Shown here: positions 47,521 through 57,136 of the stretch, piece after piece
Layout of the letters: each line of letters starts with the position of its first letter
How positions within the stretch are numbered: position 1 is the stretch's first letter
Assembly (NCBI GenBank): GCA_023957835.1
Contig: JAMLGP010000001.1
Span: 179,575 to 243,574 of the forward strand
Length of the DNA stretch: 64,000 nucleotides
DNA from: Homoserinimonas sp.
Lineage (GTDB): Bacteria; Actinomycetota; Actinomycetes; Actinomycetales; Microbacteriaceae
Reading direction: 5' to 3'
The notes under the pieces: model-generated
Told to the model about the DNA's origin: nothing
Databases searched by the model: none
What the model saw: only the letters and a program-made list of their open reading frames with translations
Position numbers and translations under genes: made by a program

Positions 47521-47793
47521 ATGAGCATGTACAACCCCCCGCATCCTGGGCTACTGCTGGATGACTATTTGGGAGGTATAAGCATCGCCGAGGCCGCCCG
47601 CCGTCTTGGGGTAACCCGCGCGACGCTCTCGCGTATCCGCAACGGACACTCTTCGATCAGTGCCGACATGGCGGTGCGTCTCGGTTTGCTCTTCGGCACC
47701 AGCCCCGAGCTTTGGCTGGGGATGCAGACGAGCTACGACCTGTGGGTCGAGCTGCAGAAGCCGCGACCCCAGGTGATGGCCATCGCCAGCTGA
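47521..47793 (+). CDS. higA: HigA-type antitoxin
   Basis: 90 residues with the HigA signature: PPHPGLLLDDYLGGISIAEAARRLGVTRATLSRIRNGHSSISADMAVRLGLLFGTSPELWLGMQTSYDLW. It begins 13 bp after the higB stop. Upstream of higB, GCTATACG occurs twice (about 47180-47205), which is a likely operator. With its toxin broken, HigA may persist as a stand-alone repressor. Confidence 0.92.
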   Translation: MSMYNPPHPGLLLDDYLGGISIAEAARRLGVTRATLSRIRNGHSSISADMAVRLGLLFGTSPELWLGMQTSYDLWVELQKPRPQVMAIAS

Positions 47794-48024
47794 GGCACTA
47801 GCCGGTCACCGGATGCCTACCGCGTCTGGTTCCGTGCGGAGCCTGAGGCGCTCGGGAAGGGTGACTCTTCTCCTCCACAGCGCGGGTTGTGCGACGACTC
47901 TCCCTTCCCGCCTGAGTTGATCCGGTCGCGAGCAACAGACATGGAATACTCGGGCCTACGCTGGCAACCGAAATGACGAGTTATGATCGCACAATCGTTG
48001 CATCTGTTGGAGGGAGGCGCGGGC

Positions 48025-48189
48025 ATGGTCGCGAAGACTGTCGGCTTCGAGATCGACGACGAGATTCCGACCTACCGCGGCGCAGACGTGTCCGAGTGGC
48101 TCGCAAATAACCCGCCACCTCGAAATTCCACACGTTCCATCGAGGAAATTGAGCGTCAGATTGCCACCGATCGCGAGGACGGGGATTGA
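48025..48189 (+). CDS. Putative VapB-like antitoxin remnant
   Basis: 54 residues from ATG 48025 with GGAGGG upstream. FEIDDEIPTYRGADVSEWLANN and a charged end SIEEIERQIATDRED resemble C-terminal antitoxin tails. Its stop overlaps a TTG start of a PIN-like gene (TTGA), the coupling typical of vapBC. Confidence 0.5.
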   Translation: MVAKTVGFEIDDEIPTYRGADVSEWLANNPPPRNSTRSIEEIERQIATDREDGD

Positions 48190-48446
48190 TTTACTTCGAT
48201 TCCTGTATCGCGATCCGTGAAGGTGAAGAGCGCGACGACTCAATCGTCCAGGCTGATCGCCGCCAATTGCGGATGTCTCTGGAAGCCCGAGGACTGCGCG
48301 AACAAATTCACTACGACCACGAGAGGGCCCAGGATGAGCCTCTGTTGTGGCCGGCGGACGCAGTCGCCTGGAGTTACGGACGCGGGGGAATATGGCGGCA
48401 ACGAGTCTCGGGGTTAATCGCCCGCATCCGCGATCTTGACCGCTAA
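48186..48446 (+). pseudogene. Chimeric vapC remnant
   Basis: The first ten residues MIYFDSCIAI match the start of VapC PIN toxins with the first catalytic Asp. After that the frame changes character: EGEERDDSIVQADRRQLRMSL, then HYDHERAQDEPLLWPADAVAWSYGRGGIWRQRV resembles the C-terminus of an unrelated actinobacterial hypothetical protein. I interpret it as a deletion joining two genes. It is unlikely to be a functional PIN nuclease. Confidence 0.55.
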
Positions 48447-48567
48447 AAACGTGAGACTCGGCTCACCGACCGTCCGGAAGGCTACCGAGTCCACTTCGCG
48501 ACGCTACTGCACTGCGCCCGACCAGAATAACCGCCAAGCCTGTCCCCTGCAATGGCCTGAGCTTCGG

Positions 48568-49431
48568 TTACTGATCTGTTTCTAAAGACTTTGCAACCTC
48601 GGTAGGCTCGGCAGCTTCGGCGGCCTCAGGTTCAATCGATTCCTCCACAACCCTCTCCTCACCTTCAGCAATCTTGTGCACCTTGTACACCGCAATCGGG
48701 ATGAGCACGAGGGAGCGCAGGTCGATGACGGCGTGCAGGAGGATCGGCCAGAGGATGGTTCCGGTGGTCAGGAAGATGAACATCATGATGGCGCCGAAGA
48801 TGGTGGTGCCGATGATTCCGCCGATGCCCTGGTAGCCGTGCATGGCGCCGAAGATCACAATGCTTGCGATTACAGCTACGAGGGCGTTGCCGCTGATTGC
48901 GAAGATCGCGGTTGGCAGGGCGAGGCGAAACAGCAGCTCCTCGACGATTCCGGCGTTGACTGAGAGGCCGACGCCGTACTTGATTTCGGCGCGGTTGCGG
49001 GGGAGTAGGGCGTGGATGTCGCCGATTGTCGGCACTTCGCCCTCGTGTTTCGAGAAGACCACGGAGGCCACCATGCCGGCGAAGAAGGCGATCGTGGCTC
49101 CGATCAGCAGGCCATTCGCGAAGCCGCCGCCTTCGGCGAGCAGGTTGCGCAGAGCGACCATGGCCGTCCACTCCTCGACCTGAGCGAGTATCCGTGGGAT
49201 GAATTGCCAGCCGAGCAGCAGCAAGAGTGCAGCAGAACCGCCGAGGTAGCAGATCGACTCGATTAGCCACTTGCGCAGCATTTTCTGCCGGCGCTCGGTG
49301 CTGCGGAACCGCTTGAACACCTCATACTCGCGGCGGTCGCGGATGAACGCCCGAATTACCAGGACCGCGAGGACTGCCAGCAGGGCGGCCCCGATGAGCC
49401 AGGGCGACATCCACCAATTGACAGCCAGCAC
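48568..49431 (-). CDS. CPBP family intramembrane metalloprotease
   Basis: 287 residues with about seven membrane segments. The CPBP (Abi) motifs are visible: VEELLFRLALP (EExxxR form), FGAMHGYQG (His) and LLHAVIDLRS (His). Such proteins are related to type II CAAX prenyl endopeptidases. The C-terminal 30 residues are Glu/Ala-rich and cytoplasmic. Divergent from mazG; it marks the return to core genes. Confidence 0.88.
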   Translation of the reverse strand: MLAVNWWMSPWLIGAALLAVLAVLVIRAFIRDRREYEVFKRFRSTERRQKMLRKWLIESICYLGGSAALLLLLGWQFIPRILAQVEEWTAMVALRNLLAEGGGFANGLLIGATIAFFAGMVASVVFSKHEGEVPTIGDIHALLPRNRAEIKYGVGLSVNAGIVEELLFRLALPTAIFAISGNALVAVIASIVIFGAMHGYQGIGGIIGTTIFGAIMMFIFLTTGTILWPILLHAVIDLRSLVLIPIAVYKVHKIAEGEERVVEESIEPEAAEAAEPTEVAKSLETDQ

Positions 49432-49484
49432 CGTCTCATTCTCTCAGCACAATCGCGCGGCCCGCCCAGGTGGGAGGATTGGGC

Positions 49485-50228
49485 ATGGCCAGCGCGCATC
49501 CCAAACTCGACGAACTGATAGAGGTACTGGCTCGGCTGCGGGCGCCCGGCGGCTGCGCCTGGGATGCCGACCAGACCCACGAGTCGCTCGTGCGCTACCT
49601 CGTGGAGGAGTGCTACGAGCTCGCCGAGGCGATCGAGACCGGCGACCGTGATGGCATGCTCGAGGAGCTCGGCGACGTGCTCTACCAGGTCGTATTCCAC
49701 GCCGACATCGCCTCGCAGTCCCCGGTCGAGAACTTCGATATTGAGGATGTCGCCGCCCACATGACCGCGAAAATGATCAGCCGGCATCCGCACGTTTTCG
49801 GCGACGACGAGGCCCGCACGGCCCTCGACATCCAGTCGGCGGATGACGTGGTCGCCGTCTGGGACCAGCTCAAGGCCGCAGACAAGCCCAATCGTTCGAG
49901 CGTCCTCGACGGCATCCCGAACTCCATGCCCGCTCTCGCGCTCGCCGAAAAACTCCTCGGCCGGGCGGAGAAGGTGGGAGTAAGCGTTGATGGTCAGACG
50001 CCGGCGGATGCCCCGCGTATCAGCGCGAGTCCTGGGCTCGCGGGAACCCAGGTCGGCTGTGCAACTTCCATGCCAACGGATGCCCCGCCCGCCAACGAAG
50101 CCGAACTCGGCTCCCTGCTCCTCGGCATCGTCTCTTCCGCCCGCGCTCGCGGCCTCGACCCAGAGCGCGCCCTCCGCTCCGCCCTCCGCGACCTGCGCGC
50201 CCAGATCCGCGCCGCTGAAGCCGCGTAG
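49485..50228 (+). CDS. mazG: MazG family nucleoside triphosphate pyrophosphohydrolase
   Basis: Hydrolyses NTPs to NMPs and PPi, removing damaged nucleotides. LDELIEVLARLRAPGGCAWDADQTHESLVRYLVEECYELAEAI is the MazG signature with the EExxE metal site, and GDVLYQVVFHA the second. A single MazG domain with DVVAVWDQLKAADK. A poorly conserved, repeat-containing insertion at residues about 170-205 precedes the normal C-terminus (LGSLLLGIVSSARARGLDPERAL). 247 residues from ATG 49485. Confidence 0.9.
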   Translation: MASAHPKLDELIEVLARLRAPGGCAWDADQTHESLVRYLVEECYELAEAIETGDRDGMLEELGDVLYQVVFHADIASQSPVENFDIEDVAAHMTAKMISRHPHVFGDDEARTALDIQSADDVVAVWDQLKAADKPNRSSVLDGIPNSMPALALAEKLLGRAEKVGVSVDGQTPADAPRISASPGLAGTQVGCATSMPTDAPPANEAELGSLLLGIVSSARARGLDPERALRSALRDLRAQIRAAEAA

Positions 50229-50277
50229 CTCGCGTCGCCGAAGCTGCTTAGCACGCGCTGTCCAAACGCCGTAAAGC

Positions 50278-50296
50278 TCAGGCAAGCCTTGCCTGT
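50278..50296 (+). promoter_or_regulatory. DtxR/IdeR-like iron box before the ferritin gene
   Basis: Within the 19-bp box, AGGCAAG (50280-50286) and CTTGCCT (50288-50294) are perfect arms around one C. 12 of 19 positions match the IdeR consensus. It lies about 40 bp upstream of the ferritin start. Ferritin genes are activated by IdeR in relatives, so iron control is likely. Confidence 0.65.
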
Positions 50297-50332
50297 CTGG
50301 TAACCGGGAGGCGAGGCGACTAGCGTTTTAGC

Positions 50333-50860
50333 ATGTCCAGCTTTGATGAACTGCTCAACACCCAAATCGGCAACGAGTTCTCGGCCAGCCAGCAATACTG
50401 CGCGATCGCGGTTTGGTACGACAATCGCGACCTGCCGCAATTGGCTCGCCACTTCTACCGCCAGTCGCTCGAAGAGCGAAACCACGCCATGATGCTCGTG
50501 CAGTATCGGCTAGACCGCGACCTCGGCATCACGATTCCGGGGGTCGAGCCGGTCATCAACGACTTCAAGAACGACACCGAGCCGATTGCGCTGGCCCTCG
50601 AGCAGGAGAAGCGGGTCACGAGCCAGATCGAGGCCATGTTTGCGGCCGCCCGCGCAGAAAACGATGCGCTCGGCGAGCAGTTCATGCTCTGGTTCCTCAA
50701 GGAGCAGGTCGAAGAGGTTGCCTCGATGTCGACCCTGCTCACCGTAATCAAGCGCGCCGACAACAACCTGTTCGACGTTGAGAACTATCTGGCGAGGGAG
50801 AGCACTGGCGACGGCGGGGTTGATCCGGATGCCCCGGCCGCCGCAGGCGGGGCCCTCTAA
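50333..50860 (+). CDS. Bacterial non-heme ferritin
   Basis: 175 residues forming the four-helix ferritin fold. Ferroxidase ligands are visible in QIGNEFSASQQYCAIAVW (Glu), LEERNHAMMLVQYRLDR (Glu, His) and EQFMLWFLKEQVEEVASM (Glu). The 24-mer stores iron in the cytosol. The C-terminal 20 residues are disordered Gly/Ala/Asp-rich. An iron-box palindrome lies just upstream. Confidence 0.93.
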   Translation: MSSFDELLNTQIGNEFSASQQYCAIAVWYDNRDLPQLARHFYRQSLEERNHAMMLVQYRLDRDLGITIPGVEPVINDFKNDTEPIALALEQEKRVTSQIEAMFAAARAENDALGEQFMLWFLKEQVEEVASMSTLLTVIKRADNNLFDVENYLARESTGDGGVDPDAPAAAGGAL

Positions 50861-51250
50861 CAGTTCTCCCGCGGCCAGGCCAGCGCCCCGACCGCACTGC
50901 GCCCGAAACCCCGCGCGCAAAACCCGTGTGTGCAAAACCAGCACCCGCGAAACCGCCGCGCCAGCTCACGCTCCGCAAAGCACAGAAAGCAGAGAATGGT
51001 GCCCATACCGACCCGAACGGAATGGGCACCGCCTTCCTGACCGGGCGCGACGAAGCGCGCCAACTCGGTCGGATCCCGACCGAGTAGTTTCCCTGCGCTC
51101 TCGGTCGGAAAGCGAGAAGCCCTGATCCAATAGCTTCTCGCAGGTCAGTGTCGTCGGCTGCTCGATCGACTCGAGCAAAGCCCTGGTCTGACGACGGTTA
51201 AAGGGTAATTCATAACAAGCGTAATTGCGAACATCCGTTATGTTAATGTC
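50861..51250. other. 390-bp intergenic region rich in hairpins
   Basis: No supported gene. Four inverted repeats follow each other: GGTGCCCAT/ATGGGCACC (about 50998-51030), ACTCGGTCGG/CCGACCGAGT (about 51063-51087), CGAGAAGC/GCTTCTCG (about 51113-51140) and GCTCGA/TCGAGC (about 51159-51176). The first could terminate the ferritin gene; the set as a whole could be a small RNA. Confidence 0.4.
51211..51242 (+). promoter_or_regulatory. Inverted repeat before the TetR-type gene
   Basis: CATAAC (51211-51216) and GTTATG (51237-51242) are separated by 20 bp, 8 bp before the regulator start. It fits autoregulation, but the arms are short and the spacing long. Confidence 0.35.
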
Positions 51251-51850
51251 ATGAGCCGAAGGGCCGAACCGGGTCGCAAAGCAGAACTGCTTAGCCAGAT
51301 TCTCGATTACCTGATCGACAAACCGCTTTCGAAGCTGACCTTCAGGTCGGCCGCAACCGCCCTCGGTGTGAGCACTTTCACGCTCGTCTACCAGTTCGGC
51401 ACTCGCGCCGAGCTAGTGGCCGACATCATCAGCGCGATCACTTCAAGACAGCGAGCGATTGAAGAGCGGTTGCTTTCCAACGCCGGGAATATCGACGCCT
51501 ATTACGAGAATCTCGAGATCTCCTGGAACTGGACCCTTGAGCCCCGGAACCGCCAGTTGCAGCGGCTCGAGTTCGAGGCCGCGATGCTCGGGGTACTCGA
51601 TCCGCAGGTAGGCGGTTTCGGCCGCACGTTCTACGAGACCTGGCTGCGGGTTGGCAAAGAAGCGCTGCAGGCCTACGGGCTGACTCCGGCAGAAGCCGAA
51701 ATCGAGGCGCGAATTGTCGTCGACGCCTTCTACGGTCTGCAGTACGACCTGCTTGTGAACGACCAGGTTGAGGCAACCACGGCAGCCCTCAAGCGATTCA
51801 TGGCAGAGCATCGCCACCGGATTGAAACCCACGTTGCTGACCGGACCTGA
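51251..51850 (+). CDS. TetR family transcriptional regulator
   Basis: 199 residues. The N-terminal helix-turn-helix is KAELLSQILDYLIDKPLSKLTFRSAATALGVSTFTLVYQFGTRAELVADIISAI. The C-terminal ligand domain is poorly conserved (IVVDAFYGLQYDLLVNDQ). The target is unknown; no transporter or enzyme gene is coupled to it. hisS follows on the same strand after 54 bp. Confidence 0.88.
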   Translation: MSRRAEPGRKAELLSQILDYLIDKPLSKLTFRSAATALGVSTFTLVYQFGTRAELVADIISAITSRQRAIEERLLSNAGNIDAYYENLEISWNWTLEPRNRQLQRLEFEAAMLGVLDPQVGGFGRTFYETWLRVGKEALQAYGLTPAEAEIEARIVVDAFYGLQYDLLVNDQVEATTAALKRFMAEHRHRIETHVADRT

Positions 51851-51904
51851 CCGCGCGCAGCCGAATTAGTCCTGGGTCGTCCGGTTGGATGCCACAATTT
51901 AGGG

Positions 51905-53221
51905 GTGGCATCCCAAGTAAACCCCCCGCGCGGCATGCGCGACTTCCTGCCCGCCGACAAGGCGAAGCGTGAGCGAGTTCTTGCGATTATCCGCGAGACC
52001 TATCGCGCGCACGGCTTCGACGAGATCGAAACCCCGGTCGCCGAAGAGAGCGAACGGCTGCACGCGGGGCTCGGCGGTGACAATGAGAAGCTCGCGTTCG
52101 GCATTCTCAAGCGCGGGCTGACTCGGGATGACCTCCAGGCCGCGAGCGACCCGATCGACCTCACAGACCTCGGCCTTCGATTTGACCTCACCGTGCCGCT
52201 GAGCAGGTTCTACGCCTCACACCGTGCTGAGCTTCCCGGCGTTTTCCGCTCTATCCAGCTTGCTCCGGTCTGGCGGGCTGAGCGCCCGCAAAAGGGCCGC
52301 TACCGCCAGTTCGTGCAGTGCGATATCGACATAATCGGCGACCCGACGGTGCTCGCTGAAGCAGAGCTCGTTCTTGCCTCGCTCGACACCTTCAAGGCTC
52401 TCGGGCTCGACGGGGTGCAGATTCGAATCAACGACCGGCGCATTCTGATTGGCATGCTCGAGGGCTTTGGCTTCCCGGCTGCAGAGCACGATTCTGTGCT
52501 GATCACTCTCGACAAGCTCGACAAGATCGCCGCCGATGGAGTGATCGCAGAACTCGAAACGGTCTCGAAGTCGCCTGCTGCAGTCGCAGCTCTCGCCGAG
52601 TTCCTGCGCCGCCCGCAGACTATGGAATTCAACCCTTACGGCGAGAGGCAGATCCGCAAGGCGCTGCCGGAGGGCTTCGAGTCGCCGGCGGTTGGCGACC
52701 TCATTGAGCTCGGCAGAATTGTTGAATCGGCGCTCGGGGGCGGGGCCGCGGGCGAAGCGGTCGAGGGCATCCCGCTCGTCTTCGATCCGTTCCTGGTTCG
52801 CGGAATGGGCTACTACACCGGTGCGATCTTCGAGGCGATGCACCCGACCGCCGGCTACTCGATCGGCGGCGGCGGCCGTTACGACGGAATGATCGGTCGG
52901 TTCCTCGGAGCCGAAGTTCCCGCGACCGGCTTCTCGATCGGCTTCGAGCGGATCGTCGATCTGGTCGAACTGGGCGAGTCTTCGGCGTCAGAAGCGGCGG
53001 TCCTCCTTTACGAAGCGGATGTCGACCCGGCCAGGCTAGTCAGCCTCAAGGCGCAGCTCGCGGCCCAGGGTTGCCGAGTGCGGATCGAGCGCGCCCCCCG
53101 CAATCAGAAGGCGCTGCTGGATTCGCTCGCCCGCGACGGCTACCGCCGCTTCGCGCACGTCGGCGATGCAACCGAAGTTTCGCAGCTTGAGTTCCGCGAG
53201 CTGGCAGAGTCGCAGTCGTAA
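51905..53221 (+). CDS. hisS: Histidyl-tRNA synthetase
   Basis: Class II synthetase charging tRNA-His. GTG start. Motif 1 region NPPRGMRDFLPADKAKRERV, motif 2 as FRSIQLAPVWRAERPQKGRYRQFVQCDIDI, His-binding VRGMGYYTGAIFEAM, and motif 3 as ATGFSIGFERI. C-terminal anticodon-binding domain from about residue 345. 438 residues. Confidence 0.96.
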   Translation: MASQVNPPRGMRDFLPADKAKRERVLAIIRETYRAHGFDEIETPVAEESERLHAGLGGDNEKLAFGILKRGLTRDDLQAASDPIDLTDLGLRFDLTVPLSRFYASHRAELPGVFRSIQLAPVWRAERPQKGRYRQFVQCDIDIIGDPTVLAEAELVLASLDTFKALGLDGVQIRINDRRILIGMLEGFGFPAAEHDSVLITLDKLDKIAADGVIAELETVSKSPAAVAALAEFLRRPQTMEFNPYGERQIRKALPEGFESPAVGDLIELGRIVESALGGGAAGEAVEGIPLVFDPFLVRGMGYYTGAIFEAMHPTAGYSIGGGGRYDGMIGRFLGAEVPATGFSIGFERIVDLVELGESSASEAAVLLYEADVDPARLVSLKAQLAAQGCRVRIERAPRNQKALLDSLARDGYRRFAHVGDATEVSQLEFRELAESQS

Positions 53222-53326
53222 GCTCTCTCGCTTTTGCGAACCGGCACGCTAGCCGCGCTGCCCGACTTTGCTTTCGCGCGCCTGCCTTGCCGCTCACCTG
53301 GACTGCCTCACTTTCGCGAGCCGTAG

Positions 53327-54691
<1,365 letters not shown>

Positions 54692-54795
54692 GGCTAAGGG
54701 GTCCGCCCGGTTCGGCACTGACACTCCGGTTTCAGTTTCGGTGCAATCGCTCGCGCCAACCGGGAACTGCCAGATTGCCAATCTAGGCTTTACCC

Positions 54796-55299
54796 ATGGT
54801 TCGCAAGCGGGATTTGAAGCAGGTGCCTGTGCGCCTGCCTGAACAGGGCGAGCGCGCGAACTGGCTGCAGAGCATCCGTTTGTCCGGATTCACAATCGCG
54901 ATCCTCACGGTGCTCGTGCTCATGGTTGTAGTTCTCGCGCCTTCGCTCAAGATCTTCTTCGAACAGCAGCAGCAAATAGCAGCCCTGCAGGCCGATGTTG
55001 AGAACCAGAAGAGCGATCTCGCGGACCTCAAGGACGAGCGCGCCCGCTGGGATGACCCGAGCTACATCGAGGCTCAGGCCAGGGAGCGGCTCAACTACGT
55101 CTACCCGGGCGAGTACAGCTATCTCGTGATCGACGACGGCAACACTTCGACGACCGTCGACGGCCAGCCGATCAGCGCGAGCGTTCAATCCACTCAAGTT
55201 GACTGGATCGGCGTGCTGTTTTCTTCGGTGCTGACCGCAGGGCTCACTCAGGAAAAGCCGGGCGAAATCGTTGCTCCGGTGATCGGCGGCGACGGATGA
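54796..55299 (+). CDS. ftsB: FtsB/DivIC-type septum formation initiator
   Basis: 167 residues with a bitopic cell-division protein layout: short basic cytoplasmic head, one membrane segment (IAILTVLVLMVVVLAPSL), a coiled coil (EQQQQIAALQADVENQKSDLADLKDERARWDDP) and the conserved ARERLNYVYPGEYSYLVID. It acts with FtsL and FtsQ at the divisome. The C-terminal 60 residues are variable. Overlaps the DUF501 gene by 4 bp. Confidence 0.9.
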   Translation: MVRKRDLKQVPVRLPEQGERANWLQSIRLSGFTIAILTVLVLMVVVLAPSLKIFFEQQQQIAALQADVENQKSDLADLKDERARWDDPSYIEAQARERLNYVYPGEYSYLVIDDGNTSTTVDGQPISASVQSTQVDWIGVLFSSVLTAGLTQEKPGEIVAPVIGGDG

Positions 55300-55886
55300 C
55301 CAGGCCTCCGTTCACTCCTCCTACCGAACTCGAGATTGCCGCAGTTTCCAGGCAGCTCGGCCGCCCCGCCCGCGGAGTTCTCGGAATCGCGGCGAGGTGT
55401 GTTTGCGGAGAGCCGACCGTGGTCGCGACCTCGCCGAGACTTGAAGACGGAACCCCCTTTCCAACGCTCTACTATCTGACCCATCCTGCGGCAACCGCTG
55501 CGGTGTCGACTCTTGAGGCGAACGGGGAAATGAGTCGTCTCGGTGCGCTGCTCGAGGCGGATGAGGAATTGAGAGCCGCCTACTTGCGGGCGCACGAGTC
55601 GTACCTGAGTGATCGCAATCAGATCGAGGTCGTTGCGGAACTCGACGGAATTTCTGCCGGAGGAATGCCGAGCAGGGTCAAGTGCCTGCATGCGCTTGTC
55701 GCCCACTCGCTCGCGGTCGGCCCCGGAATTAATCCGATCGGCGATCTCGCACTCGAAGCTGCGGACTGGATTCCGGAGGTTTGCGAGTGCCGGGATGCGG
55801 CGGATTCGGGCGTAGCGCGTTCCAGTGGGGTCGGCGGCGCGCGGCCCCGCGGGACCGGCGGCGAGCCAACGGAGGCTCGCACTTGA
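55296..55886 (+). CDS. DUF501 domain protein
   Basis: 196 residues. The DUF501 signature is visible: VSRQLGRPARGVLGIAARC, PFPTLYYLTHP, LEANGEMSRLG and MPSRVKCLHALVAHSLAVGPGINPIGDLAL. Function unknown. The position between ftsB and a subtilase gene is strongly conserved in actinobacteria. The C-terminal 25 residues are Gly/Arg-rich. It overlaps the next gene by 4 bp (TTGA). Confidence 0.9.
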   Translation: MTRPPFTPPTELEIAAVSRQLGRPARGVLGIAARCVCGEPTVVATSPRLEDGTPFPTLYYLTHPAATAAVSTLEANGEMSRLGALLEADEELRAAYLRAHESYLSDRNQIEVVAELDGISAGGMPSRVKCLHALVAHSLAVGPGINPIGDLALEAADWIPEVCECRDAADSGVARSSGVGGARPRGTGGEPTEART

Positions 55887-57124
55887 AGAAGTGGCTAGCC
55901 GTGCTCTCAGTGCTCGGGGTCTTCGCCTCGATCACTCTCGTAGCAGCGCCTGCCTCCGCAGACTCGATTCGCGCTCGGGAGTACTGGCTCAGCCAATATG
56001 GAATTCAGGCCGCCTGGAACGTGACCCGCGGCGCGGGAGTCACTATCGCGATCATCGACACGGGAGTCGACGGCAGCCACCCCGATCTCACCGGTGCGGT
56101 GATCGGCGGCACGGATGTTTCCGGAGTCGGAAGTTCCAACGGGCAAAAGCCGGTAAGCAAGAGCAGCGAACACGGAACCATGGTCGCCTCACTCGCAGCC
56201 GGCCGCGGACACGGTGGAAGTTCGGGAGTGATCGGCGCAGCGCCGGCTGCCTCGATACTTTCGATTTCGATTTCCTTCGATACCGGCAATCGCGACTCCG
56301 ACGACCAGATCGCCGAAGCGGTCAAATGGGCGGTCGACAACGGAGCCGACGTAATCAATATGTCGCTTACCCGCAATAGCCTCGAGTGGCCCGAAAGCTG
56401 GGATGACGCCTTCCTCTATGCCTTCCGGCACGACGTAGTGGTTGTTGCTGCCGCCGGCAACCGCGGCAGCGGAACCACCGAAGTCGGCGCCCCGGCCACC
56501 ATCCCGGGCGTACTCGTGGTCGGCGGGGTGGACCGATCGGGGAATGCAAGCTGGAACGCTTCGTCGCAGGGGATAACTATTTCGGTGTGCGCTCCGAGCG
56601 AGAACCTCGTCGGCGCCGCGCCCGGCGGAGGCTATTACTCCTGGGCAGGGACCAGCGGGGCGACCCCGATCGTGTCCGGAATCGTCGCGCTCGTGCGGGC
56701 CGCGCATCCGGATCTGGACGCCGGGAACGTAATCAACCGGATCACCGCTACCGCAAAATCCCCCGGCGTTGCCGTGCCCAGTCCGATCTACGGCTACGGA
56801 CTCATCAATGCCGCCGCGGCAGTTTCCAACCAGGTTCCAACCGTGAGCAGCAGCCCGCAGGAGCAGCTGGAGGACTGGATCAAGCTGCATCGCCGCGCGG
56901 AATCTACTGCGGAGCCGACTCCGATCGGTACTCTCCAGCCGACTCCGACCGAAGAGCCGATAGTCAACGCCGAGCCGCTGAACCCAACCGGAACTCTGCT
57001 GCCGAGCCTTGCGCAACTTAGGAGCATCGGCATCCCGCTGCTGGTGTTTCTCGTCTTCGGGATCGCGCTCATGGTGTGGCTCGTGCGGCTGCTCAGTCGG
57101 GTCAGGAGCACTCGCGGCAAGTAG
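55883..57124 (+). CDS. Exported subtilisin-like (S8, mycosin-type) serine protease
   Basis: About 413 residues from TTG 55883, preceded by GGAGG; this start puts the signal peptide (LKKWLAVLSVLGVFASITLVAAPASA) at the N-terminus. Catalytic triad: Asp in AIIDTGVDGSHPDLTG, His in SEHGTMVASLAAG, Ser in GTSGATPIVSGIVALV. A Pro/Thr-rich linker and a C-terminal membrane anchor (LLVFLVFGIALMVWLVRLL) place the protease on the outer face of the membrane. It resembles mycosins, but no type VII secretion genes are in the window. Confidence 0.92.
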   Translation: MKKWLAVLSVLGVFASITLVAAPASADSIRAREYWLSQYGIQAAWNVTRGAGVTIAIIDTGVDGSHPDLTGAVIGGTDVSGVGSSNGQKPVSKSSEHGTMVASLAAGRGHGGSSGVIGAAPAASILSISISFDTGNRDSDDQIAEAVKWAVDNGADVINMSLTRNSLEWPESWDDAFLYAFRHDVVVVAAAGNRGSGTTEVGAPATIPGVLVVGGVDRSGNASWNASSQGITISVCAPSENLVGAAPGGGYYSWAGTSGATPIVSGIVALVRAAHPDLDAGNVINRITATAKSPGVAVPSPIYGYGLINAAAAVSNQVPTVSSSPQEQLEDWIKLHRRAESTAEPTPIGTLQPTPTEEPIVNAEPLNPTGTLLPSLAQLRSIGIPLLVFLVFGIALMVWLVRLLSRVRSTRGK

Positions 57125-57136
57125 TAGATTTGACTG

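Noticed and set aside
35626..48567. Prophage or integrative element
   Set aside because: No integrase, transposase, capsid or relaxase gene, and no tRNA-linked direct repeats at its borders.
55883..57124. Type VII secretion locus around the mycosin-like protease
   Set aside because: No EccC, EccB, EccD or WXG100 genes nearby.
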